The notes under the pieces: model-generated
Database searches by the model: none
Told to the model about the DNA's origin: nothing
The model's input: the letters and a program-made list of their open reading frames with translations, nothing else
Origin: Clostridia bacterium
GTDB lineage: Bacteria > Bacillota > Clostridia > Christensenellales > CAG-138
Length of the DNA stretch: 64,000 bases
Assembly: GCA_017429985.1 (NCBI GenBank)
Contig: JAFRNW010000006.1
Span: forward strand, 1 to 64,000
Direction: 5' to 3'
Position numbers and translations under genes: made by a program
Shown: positions 27,449 to 34,713 of the stretch, one piece after another
Position numbering within the stretch: position 1 is the stretch's first letter
Layout: every line of letters starts with the position of its first letter

Positions 27449-28240
27449 TCAGAGTGCGAGTTTGTCGCTCACCTCATCACTCCCGGACGCTTCAGAGAAT
27501 TTTTCGATCAGCGACTCCACGGTCAGGTTTTTCTTCTCTTCACCCGACACGTCAACGGCGATCTCGCCGTTATGCAGCATGATCAGACGGTTTCCGTATT
27601 TGATGGCGTCACGCATGTTGTGGGTCACCATCAGCGTCGTCAGATGGTCTCGTTCGATGATCTGTTCGGAAAGTTCCAGAACCTTCTTCGCCGTTTTCGG
27701 ATCGAGCGCGGCGGTATGCTCGTCCAGAAGCAGAAGCTTCGGCTTGACGAGCGTGGCCATCAGAAGGGTCAGCGCCTGCCGCTGTCCGCCTGAAAGAAGC
27801 TTGACCTTCGTCGAAAGCCGTCCCTCGAGCCCCAGATCGAACTGCGCAAGCTGTTCACGGAACATTTCCCGCTCTTCATTCGTAATGCCCCATTTGAGGC
27901 CGCGCTTCTGCCCTCTTCTGAAAGCCAGCGCCAGATTCTCCTCGATCCACATATTCCCCGCTGTTCCCATCATCGGGTCCTGGAATACGCGGCCGAGATA
28001 CTTCGCACGTTTGAACTCCGGGACGTTCGTCACGTCCTGACCGTCGATCAGGATCTTTCCCGAAGTCAGGAAATACGCGCCGGACACGCAGTTGAGCAGC
28101 GTGGATTTTCCCGCTCCGTTTCCGCCGATGACCGTTACGAATTCTCCCGGCGCAAGATGCAGGGAAATACCGCGGAGCGCCTCCGTTTCATTAACCGTTC
28201 CGGGATGGAAGACGATGCGTGCGTTTTCAACTTTAAGCAT
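27449..28240 (-). CDS. TrpXYZ-type ABC transporter ATPase
   Basis: This 263-residue ATPase has a Walker A GGNGAGKST near residue 38, Q-loop VFQDPMMG, signature LLSGGQRQAL, Walker B KLLLLDEHTAALDP and switch His MVTHNM. Note DEH in place of DEP after Walker B. Its start overlaps the permease gene by 8 bases. It energises import by the permease and lipoprotein encoded upstream. By family and by the T-box leader the substrate is likely an aromatic amino acid. Confidence 0.9.
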   Translation of the reverse strand: MLKVENARIVFHPGTVNETEALRGISLHLAPGEFVTVIGGNGAGKSTLLNCVSGAYFLTSGKILIDGQDVTNVPEFKRAKYLGRVFQDPMMGTAGNMWIEENLALAFRRGQKRGLKWGITNEEREMFREQLAQFDLGLEGRLSTKVKLLSGGQRQALTLLMATLVKPKLLLLDEHTAALDPKTAKKVLELSEQIIERDHLTTLMVTHNMRDAIKYGNRLIMLHNGEIAVDVSGEEKKNLTVESLIEKFSEASGSDEVSDKLAL

Positions 28241-29132
28241 TCGTCACGCCCCCCTTCGCGGTCTTCTTTGCATTGACTTTCGCCTTGATCGTCGGAAGCG
28301 CAAGCGCAAGTGCGACCGTGATCGCGGTGAAGAGTTTCAGATCGTTTGCGGGCATGCCGAGTTTCAGGACCAGCATGATGATCACACGGTAGGTGATGGA
28401 GCCGAGGCACAGTGAGATCAGAGAGTTGAAGAACGTTTTCTTCCCGAAGAGCACCTCGCCGATGATCAGGGAAGCAAGTCCGATCACGATCGATCCGGTC
28501 CCCATCTGGATGTCGGCGAACGACTGGCTCTGTGCGATGAGTCCGCCCGCCAGTGCGACGAATCCGTTCCCGATCACAAGCCCCAGGATCTTCATGCGGT
28601 CGGTATTGATCCCCTGCGCCCTCGCCATGCGTTCGTTGTTCCCCGTCGCGCGGATCGCGCATCCGATCTCCGTCCCGAAAAACCAGTACAGGATCAGAAA
28701 CGCGCCTGCAACGAACAGAAGCGCGATGCAGATCACCGCAAGATTCTTCGGCAGATGCAGTTTTAACAGCGCGTCAAATACGGTCGGCTGTTTCAGAAGC
28801 GATACGTTCGCCTTCCCCATGATGTGGAGGTTGACCGACCACAGGGCGATCATGGTAAGAATGCTGGAAAGCAGCGCCGGTATCTTGAGCGTCGTGTGCA
28901 GGATGCCCGTCACCATTCCCGCCGTCATTCCTCCGAGAACGGAGAACAGAAGCGTAACGAGAGGCGGGATCCCCGCAACGATTCCCGCTGCGGAGATGGC
29001 CGCTCCCATCGTGATGCTTCCTTCTACTGTCAGGTCTGCTACGTCGAGCACTCTGTAGCTGATGTAGACACCGTAAGTCATCAGCGTCCACATCAGTCCC
29101 AACGCAACAGCACCGAGAATTTCATTCAGCAT
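28233..29132 (-). CDS. TrpXYZ-type ABC transporter permease
   Basis: This 299-residue LivH/RbsC-like inner-membrane permease has about 8 hydrophobic segments. The motifs VADLTVEGSITMGAA near residue 35 and CAIRATGNNERMARAQGIN (the ATPase-contact loop) are typical of permeases paired with PF04392-type binding proteins. A single permease gene suggests a homodimer. It lies 32 bases after the binding-protein gene. Confidence 0.9.
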   Translation of the reverse strand: MLNEILGAVALGLMWTLMTYGVYISYRVLDVADLTVEGSITMGAAISAAGIVAGIPPLVTLLFSVLGGMTAGMVTGILHTTLKIPALLSSILTMIALWSVNLHIMGKANVSLLKQPTVFDALLKLHLPKNLAVICIALLFVAGAFLILYWFFGTEIGCAIRATGNNERMARAQGINTDRMKILGLVIGNGFVALAGGLIAQSQSFADIQMGTGSIVIGLASLIIGEVLFGKKTFFNSLISLCLGSITYRVIIMLVLKLGMPANDLKLFTAITVALALALPTIKAKVNAKKTAKGGVTNA

Positions 29133-29164
29133 AGATCAGCAAATCCTCATTCCGTTTGATACTG

Positions 29165-30136
29165 TCAGGAAACGAAGCCGGCAAGGTCGTCCGGGACCGT
29201 AATGCCGAGACGGTCGACCGCGTCCTTATTGATCACGTAATCGAAATCCTTCAGGCTCTCGACCGGCATCTTGGAAACGTCCGCGCCTTCCTTGAGGATC
29301 TTCAGACCCATCTCGCCGGTGAGCTTGCCGAGTTTGTAGTAGTCGATGCCGATCGTCGCGGTGCCGCCGCCCTCGAGCATGCCGGACTCGCCGCAGACAA
29401 CGATCATCTTTGCCTCATCCGTGATGCCCGTGATCGTCGGGACGGAAGCGGCTACGGTGTTATCGGTCGGCAGGTACAGCGCGTCGCATCTGTTGACGAT
29501 TGTGGAAACTGCCTGCTGTACGTCGTTCGTGGACGTAACCGTCACTTCCTCGTATTTGAGGCCCATGCTTTCGATCGTCTCCTTGGCGATCTTCGCCTGG
29601 AGCACGGAATTGATTTCGCCGTTGTTGTAGATCACGCCGATCGTTTCGACGGACGGATCAAGTTTTTTGATCAGTTCGACCTGCTCTTTGACCGGGTTCA
29701 TGTCGTTTGAGCCGGAAACATTCCCGCCCGGTGCCGCGTCGCTCTCGACGAGATTTGCGCTCTCGAAGCTTGTGACGGCCGTGGCAAGGATCGGAATATC
29801 AGTGATCTTGCCCGCGACAGCCTGCGCCGCCGGCGTGGCGATCGCGAAGATCAGATCGCACTTTTCACTTGCGAAACGGTCCGCGATCGTGGAAAGGTTG
29901 GACTGGTCGCCCTGCGCGTTCTGGAAGTCGATCTCGATATTTTCGCCCTCCTTGAATCCGCCTTCCGCGAGCGCGTCCTTGATGCCCTGGGTCGCTTTAT
30001 CCAGCGCGACATGCTCTGCAAGCTGTACGATGCCGACTTTGACTTTCTTTGCGCTGCCGGAACCGCTGCTTCCTGCGCATCCGAGAAGAGAGAGTGCCAT
30101 GACGGCGGCAAGTACCAATGCAATCAGTTTTTTCAT
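29165..30136 (-). CDS. TrpX-type ABC substrate-binding lipoprotein
   Basis: This 323-residue lipoprotein belongs to the ABC_sub_bind (PF04392) family. The signal peptide MKKLIALVLAA ends in lipobox SLLGC (Cys20), followed by a Gly/Ser linker. The mature region has VGIVQLAEHVALDKATQGI, a start shared by these proteins, then FAIATPAAQAVAG and ETIGVIYNNGEINS. I chose the ATG at 30136, preceded by GGAGG 9 bases upstream; the longer frame would run into the terminator part of the T-box leader. Relatives import tryptophan or tyrosine in streptococci and clostridia. Confidence 0.9.
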   Translation of the reverse strand: MKKLIALVLAAVMALSLLGCAGSSGSGSAKKVKVGIVQLAEHVALDKATQGIKDALAEGGFKEGENIEIDFQNAQGDQSNLSTIADRFASEKCDLIFAIATPAAQAVAGKITDIPILATAVTSFESANLVESDAAPGGNVSGSNDMNPVKEQVELIKKLDPSVETIGVIYNNGEINSVLQAKIAKETIESMGLKYEEVTVTSTNDVQQAVSTIVNRCDALYLPTDNTVAASVPTITGITDEAKMIVVCGESGMLEGGGTATIGIDYYKLGKLTGEMGLKILKEGADVSKMPVESLKDFDYVINKDAVDRLGITVPDDLAGFVS

Positions 30137-30167
30137 TTCATTTTTCCTCCGTTTGTTATTCATGTAT

Positions 30168-30450
30168 AAAAATAGTCCCTTCCCCGAATCAACGGGAAAA
30201 GGACGAATGACCGTGTTACCACCTTTATTTCTCCGGCGCCTTGCGGAAACCGGACTCAGCGAGCGATCCATCAACCGCTCCGCGCTGTAACGGGCGCCAC
30301 CGTTCCGGCCTACTGATCTTCTGTTCAGCCGTCCCCTCGCCGGATGTATTCATTGAAACCTCGCTGCTTCCCTTTCACCGATCCGGAAAGCTCTCTGCCA
30401 GCTGACTGATTCCAACTACTGGTTCCGTGTCACCGGGTTTTTCAAATTAT
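30168..30450 (-). promoter_or_regulatory. T-box riboswitch leader, specifier read as UAC (Tyr)
   Basis: On the minus strand the leader carries the Stem I motifs CAGAGAG and GGTGAAAG and a 3' side reading GAA-TAC-ATCC-GGCGAG. It then has AGTAGGCCGGAACGG...CCGTTA of Stem III and the T-box core AAGGTGGTAACACGG. A terminator follows, with stem GTCCTTTTCCCG/CGGGGAAGGGAC and TATTTTTAT. By comparison with other T-boxes the codon after GAA (30348-30346) is the specifier, giving tyrosine. TGGT in the core suits a tRNA with A73. Uncharged tRNA-Tyr would then switch on the ABC importer. The T-box call is firm; the Tyr reading is less so. Confidence 0.85.
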
Positions 30451-30455
30451 GGACA

Positions 30456-30486
30456 GTATTATTGCGCATTCAAAAACGCTTGTCAA
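30456..30486 (-). promoter_or_regulatory. Promoter of the T-box operon
   Basis: Perfect -35 TTGACA is followed by overlapping -10 candidates AATAAT (17-base spacing) and TAATAC (19). The start falls just before Stem I. Confidence 0.7.
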
Positions 30487-30523
30487 GAAAAAAATATATA
30501 ATTTTTTTAAAATTCCGCGGCTC

Positions 30524-31981
30524 TTATTCCTTGCTCCTGTTTTTGGTCCAGATCGAAGGAGAAAACAGAACGAGCATCGGGAACAGCTCCAGCCTTCCGA
30601 ACAGCATGTCGAACGTGAGCGTCAGTTTCGTCAGAGGCGTCAGAGCGGAATACGAGCAGATGGCGCCAACGTCGCCGAAACCGGGTCCGACATTATTCAA
30701 ACATGCGGACACTGCGGAGAACAGCGTCAGAAAGTCCCTTTTCTCAAACATCACGAGCAGCATCGAAAGAACGAAGATGAAAATGTAGACCGAAAAATAC
30801 AGGTTGATCGACCGTGCGGTCAGTTCCTCCACCGGTCTTCCTTCGAAACGGACCGTCTGTACGGAATGCGGATGGATCATCCGGTTGATCTCCCTTCTCG
30901 TCGTTTTGAACAGGATCACGACACGCGACATTTTCAGTCCGCCGGCCGTCGATCCGGCGCATCCGCCGATAAACATGAGCGTCATGAGAACGATCTTCGA
31001 AAGCGTCGGCCACAGGTCGAAGTTCACAGTCGCGTAGCCGGTCGTCGAAATGATCGAGGCCACCTGAAACAGCGACGTGCGCAGCGACGTCCCGAACGAA
31101 CCGTACATCGAGCGGATATTCAGCGCGATACCGAATACGGAAACGGCGATCACGATCAGGAACGCGTGCAGTTCCTCCGAGCGGAGGGCGTCCTTAATCT
31201 TCCCGATCAGCACCAGGTAGAACAGGTTGAAGTTGAAGGAGAAAATGATCATGAAGACGCTGATCACGATCTCAAAATACGGATTCTGATAGAAGCCGAT
31301 GCTGGCGGAATGGTTGGAAAAGCCGCCGGTGCCCGCCGTACCGAATGAATGGATGAATGCGTCGAATACCGGCATACCGCCGCATACCAGCAGGAAGATC
31401 TCGATAAAGGTGAGCACAAAATAAATGATGTAAAGCGTCCTGGCGGTATCCCGGATCTTGCTGCTGATCTTTCCGACGGTGGGACCTGCCACCTCTGCGC
31501 GCATCAGATGCATGAAACTCGAGGAACTGCTTGCCGGGATAACGGCCAGAAGGAAAACCAGAACGCCCATGCCGCCGACCCAGTGGGTAAAACTTCTCCA
31601 GAACAGCAGGCCGTGCGTCAGCGCTTCGATATCGTCTAGAATCGTGGCTCCGGTCGTGGTGAAGCCGGAAACCGCCTCAAATACGCAGTCCAGATAGTTC
31701 GGAACGTATCCCGACAGAAACAGCGGAAGCGCGCCGAATAAAGACACCAGGATCCAGGAAAGCGCGACTATCACGTATCCTTCCTTCGCGTACATCTTCA
31801 TGTCGGAAGGTTCTTTATACCCAAGCAGGAACCCGCAGAGCAGAAGCGCAAGGATCGGAATGCCGAACTCCTTGAGAAAAGGCTCTCCGTATCCGATGCA
31901 TACGAGAACAGGAAGCAGCAGCATGGCGGCTTCGATGCTCAGGATTTTTCCTATGACGTATCTGATGATTTTATAGTTCAA
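30524..31981 (-). CDS. trkH: Trk-type potassium uptake protein TrkH
   Basis: This 485-residue potassium-translocating membrane subunit has four pore-loop repeats: FTTTGATILDD, FGTAGTGGFSNHS, STTGYATVN and GGCAGSTAGGLK. About ten hydrophobic segments surround them. The central glycines that form the selectivity filter are present. It works with the cytosolic gating protein TrkA encoded 10 bases upstream. The gene ends near 30524, about 40 bases before the T-box promoter, without a clear terminator. Confidence 0.95.
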   Translation of the reverse strand: MNYKIIRYVIGKILSIEAAMLLLPVLVCIGYGEPFLKEFGIPILALLLCGFLLGYKEPSDMKMYAKEGYVIVALSWILVSLFGALPLFLSGYVPNYLDCVFEAVSGFTTTGATILDDIEALTHGLLFWRSFTHWVGGMGVLVFLLAVIPASSSSSFMHLMRAEVAGPTVGKISSKIRDTARTLYIIYFVLTFIEIFLLVCGGMPVFDAFIHSFGTAGTGGFSNHSASIGFYQNPYFEIVISVFMIIFSFNFNLFYLVLIGKIKDALRSEELHAFLIVIAVSVFGIALNIRSMYGSFGTSLRTSLFQVASIISTTGYATVNFDLWPTLSKIVLMTLMFIGGCAGSTAGGLKMSRVVILFKTTRREINRMIHPHSVQTVRFEGRPVEELTARSINLYFSVYIFIFVLSMLLVMFEKRDFLTLFSAVSACLNNVGPGFGDVGAICSYSALTPLTKLTLTFDMLFGRLELFPMLVLFSPSIWTKNRSKE

Positions 31982-31991
31982 AGCTTCCCTC

Positions 31992-33353
31992 TTATCTGAC
32001 TATCTCGTTCAGATCGTCCAGCTTGTTGTCCGTTGTCACGATCACCACATCGTCCCCGATACTGAAGGACGTGTTGCCGTCCGGGATGATGATGTCGCCG
32101 TTTTTCCTGACGATGCCTGCGACAAGCGTATTATCCTTGATTTTCAGGTTCTTGAACGGAATATCGATCAGCGTGCACCCTTCGTGGACGTTGAATTCGA
32201 GTGCGTTCACGTTCCCGCGGATGATCTTGTTGACAGACGCAACCTTCCTGCCGACCGCGTTCTGCATGGCGCGTACATACTGCAGGATCATGTTCGACGT
32301 AACGGTGCCGGTCGATACGACGGTGTCGATCAGGTTGCCGGATACGGCGATGTCCGCAAACGGCTTGCGGTTCACTTTCGCGATGACCTTCGAGACGTTC
32401 TGCTTCAGCGCGTAAACGGCAAGGATGATATTCGTCTCGTCCATGCCCGTCAGGGATACGAAAGCGTCCGTGTTGGCGATGCCCTCTTCCTCCATCAGAT
32501 CGCTGTCGTTGGCGTCTCCCACGATCACAAGGGCTTTCGGAAGCTTTTCACTCATCTTCTGGCAGCGTTCCTCGTCGTTATCGATGATCTTGACCGACAT
32601 GCCGGCGTCCGTCAGGTCACGCGCCAGATAATAGCCCATATTGCTCGCGCCGACGATCATCACGTTCTTTGCCTTTGTCTTGTAAAGGCCCAGGTTCCGG
32701 AAGAACAGTTCAAGATTTCTCGGCGTTGCGGTCAGATGGATGATATCCCCCGTCTCCAGTACGAAGTTTCCGGTCGGAATATAGGTCTTTCCCTTGCGGA
32801 GCACCGCGCAGATCAGGACCTTTACGCGCACGGCGCCGTACAGGTCGGAAAGTTTCATATTGGCGATCGGATTGTTCTCGGTGATCCGGTATTCGATCAG
32901 TTCGATCTTCCGTCTGGCGAAGGATTCGATGTTCATTGCGTTCGGGAAACGGATGATGCGCGAAATCTCCCGCGCGACTTCCTTTTCGGGATTGATCGCC
33001 ATGGAAAGACCCAGTTCCGAACGCAGATAGCGGAGCTGCTTTTCATATTCCTGGTTCCGGATCCTGGCGATCGTGTTCTTCGTTCCGAGCTTCTTTGCCA
33101 GAAAACAGGAAAGGATATTGATCTCGTCGCTCGATGTCGCGGCGATCAGCAGATCGGCTTCGTTGACGCCGGCTTCCTTCTGGATCTCGAAACTCGCCCC
33201 GTTTCCGCTGATGCCCTGAATGTCCATCGAGTTGACAGCGTCGTAAACAAGCTGCGGCTGACTGTCGATCACCACGATGTCATGTCCGTCGTCCGACAGA
33301 TTTTTCGCGAGGCTCCGCCCGACTTTTCCTAGACCAATGATGACTATCTTCAT
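31992..33353 (-). CDS. trkA: Trk system regulatory subunit TrkA
   Basis: This 453-residue peripheral protein has two RCK repeats. The first begins MKIVIIGLGKVGRSLAKNL. The second, from about residue 225, reads MIVGASNMGYYLARDL. Each Rossmann core is followed by a TrkA-C domain (LIDIPFKNLKIKDNTL in the last). It binds nucleotides and gates TrkH. The start is the ATG at 33353 with AGGAGG 9 bases upstream; a 14-codon upstream extension has no ribosome site and is rejected. Confidence 0.95.
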   Translation of the reverse strand: MKIVIIGLGKVGRSLAKNLSDDGHDIVVIDSQPQLVYDAVNSMDIQGISGNGASFEIQKEAGVNEADLLIAATSSDEINILSCFLAKKLGTKNTIARIRNQEYEKQLRYLRSELGLSMAINPEKEVAREISRIIRFPNAMNIESFARRKIELIEYRITENNPIANMKLSDLYGAVRVKVLICAVLRKGKTYIPTGNFVLETGDIIHLTATPRNLELFFRNLGLYKTKAKNVMIVGASNMGYYLARDLTDAGMSVKIIDNDEERCQKMSEKLPKALVIVGDANDSDLMEEEGIANTDAFVSLTGMDETNIILAVYALKQNVSKVIAKVNRKPFADIAVSGNLIDTVVSTGTVTSNMILQYVRAMQNAVGRKVASVNKIIRGNVNALEFNVHEGCTLIDIPFKNLKIKDNTLVAGIVRKNGDIIIPDGNTSFSIGDDVVIVTTDNKLDDLNEIVR

Positions 33354-33421
33354 ATGAAGAAACCTCCTGCGAAGCAGATCGGTCCGCATGCGCATATTTC
33401 CATATATATCATAACGAACCT

Positions 33422-33450
33422 ATCATATATGAAAATCGCGGAAATGTCCA
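33422..33450 (-). promoter_or_regulatory. Promoter of trkA-trkH
   Basis: -35 TGGACA and -10 TATGAT on the minus strand, 17 bases apart, about 70 bases before the TrkA ATG. Confidence 0.65.
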
Positions 33451-33497
33451 CCGTTGGCAGTCCGAGCCTGAAAAACACAAGCAGAAACAGCGGACGG

Positions 33498-33527
33498 AAA
33501 AAGAGCAGGCGCATACGGCACCTGCTC
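33498..33527 (-). terminator. Terminator of the DUF937 gene
   Basis: The 7-bp arms GAGCAGG/CCTGCTC are followed on the minus strand by TTTTT, 26 bases after the stop. Confidence 0.75.
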
Positions 33528-33553
33528 CGGATGGTATTGAAATGGAAAACGGA

Positions 33554-34642
33554 TCAGTCTTTCTTCTTTGCTGCCGTGGTCTTCTTCGCGGCCGTGGTTT
33601 TCTTTGCGGTTGACTTCGCTGTCGTCTTTTTCGCGCCAGTCTTTTTAGAAGCGGTCGTCTTTTTCGGCGTCTCGGGCTGAACAGGTTCGGCCGATCTTGT
33701 GGCGTCATACGAGTCGTCTCCGAAGATGGAGCCAAGCAGAGAGCCGAGAATACCGCCGCCGGAGGACTGCTGCTGCGGCTGATTATTCGTCAGGAGCGAA
33801 CCGAGAATGCCGCCGGAAGACTGCTGCTGCTGGTTGTTCGTAAGGAGCGTGCCGAGCAGGGCGTCACCGAGTCCGGAAGACTGCTGTTGCTGCTGTTGCT
33901 GCGCCTGCTGCTGCTGGAGAAGCTGCTGCTGCAGAAGCTGCTGCTGTAAAAGCTGCTGTTGCTGCTGTTGCTGCGCCTGCTGATTGCCTCCGAGCAGAGA
34001 ACTGATCAGCGCCCCCTCCAGGCCGGAACCGTAGCTGTTCGTCTGTACCGGCTGGCTGTTGCCGCCGAGCAGAGAACCGAGCAGGGCGCCGCCGAGACCG
34101 CTGCCCGTATTGCCGGAGTAGTTGTTTCCGCCGAGCATGGAGCCCATGAGAGCGGAAAGAAGGGAGCCGGAACCGCTGGTGTTGCTTCCGCCGAGAAGCG
34201 CGCCGAGAAGGCCCGGTGTTCCGCTGGACTGCTGATTGTTGTGTTTGCCGAGCAGGGAAAGAAGGAGCGGCGCGACCAGTGCGATGATCAGGGACGTTTT
34301 GTTCAGAGACAGACCCGCGCGTTTTGCGATCTCCTTCTGAACCTCCTGATTCTCATCGCCCAGAACGTGCGCCACGATCTTTTTGCCGTCTTCCGTGTCG
34401 GCATTGTCCAGGAAGTTCTTGATGTCACTGGTATCATCGACCGCATGATTGGCCAGCGCCTTTTCAAGCGAATTGAGCCCCTCCTCAGCGGATGAGTTCC
34501 TGTGCATGCCGAGAATCATCAGGGGAATGGCGGCGGAGATAACGTTTTTAACATCCTTTTGCGTCACTTTCGCTTTTTTGCTGATGGACTTGAGAGCGTC
34601 ATCACCGACAAGCTGTTTAAAAAGATCAAAGTTATCGTTCAT
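33554..34642 (-). CDS. DUF937 protein with polyglutamine region and lysine-rich tail
   Basis: This 362-residue protein is of unknown function. The N-terminal 130 residues form a helical DUF937-type domain (FDLFKQLVGDDALKSISKKA, then AKRAGLSLNKTSLIIALVAP). Next come repeated Gly/Leu-rich units of the form GLLGALLGG, LLSALMGSMLGG and GALLGSLLGG. A Gln/Leu tract follows (about 218-260), then more GILGSLLTNN units. The C-terminal 35 residues are a KKTTA-type lysine/alanine/threonine tail like histone H1. The start is the ATG 9 bases after GGAGGGA. The tail suggests contact with nucleic acid or acidic polymer. It has its own promoter and terminator. Confidence 0.8.
   Translation of the reverse strand: MNDNFDLFKQLVGDDALKSISKKAKVTQKDVKNVISAAIPLMILGMHRNSSAEEGLNSLEKALANHAVDDTSDIKNFLDNADTEDGKKIVAHVLGDENQEVQKEIAKRAGLSLNKTSLIIALVAPLLLSLLGKHNNQQSSGTPGLLGALLGGSNTSGSGSLLSALMGSMLGGNNYSGNTGSGLGGALLGSLLGGNSQPVQTNSYGSGLEGALISSLLGGNQQAQQQQQQQLLQQQLLQQQLLQQQQAQQQQQQQSSGLGDALLGTLLTNNQQQQSSGGILGSLLTNNQPQQQSSGGGILGSLLGSIFGDDSYDATRSAEPVQPETPKKTTASKKTGAKKTTAKSTAKKTTAAKKTTAAKKKD
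33881..33981 (-). repeat. CAG/CAA-type low-complexity repeat coding polyglutamine
   Basis: About 100 bases of CTG/TTG triplets (CAG/CAA on the coding strand), broken by CTC/CTT/TTA leucine codons, encode runs of Q with LL every few residues. Such tracts can change length by slippage. Confidence 0.85.
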
Positions 34643-34673
34643 TCGTTTCAATCCCTCCTATAATGTTGATTTC

Positions 34674-34702
34674 AGTATATTATTTCCCTATTTCAGTGTC
34701 AA
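34674..34702 (-). promoter_or_regulatory. Promoter of the DUF937 gene
   Basis: Perfect -35 TTGACA and -10 TATACT, 17 bases apart on the minus strand, just after the transglutaminase gene. Confidence 0.8.
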
Positions 34703-34713
34703 GAAAGCGCATA

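Noticed and set aside
30137-30274. N-terminal extension of the TrpX-type lipoprotein
   Set aside because: It would translate the terminator of the T-box leader; the signal peptide begins at the internal ATG 30136.
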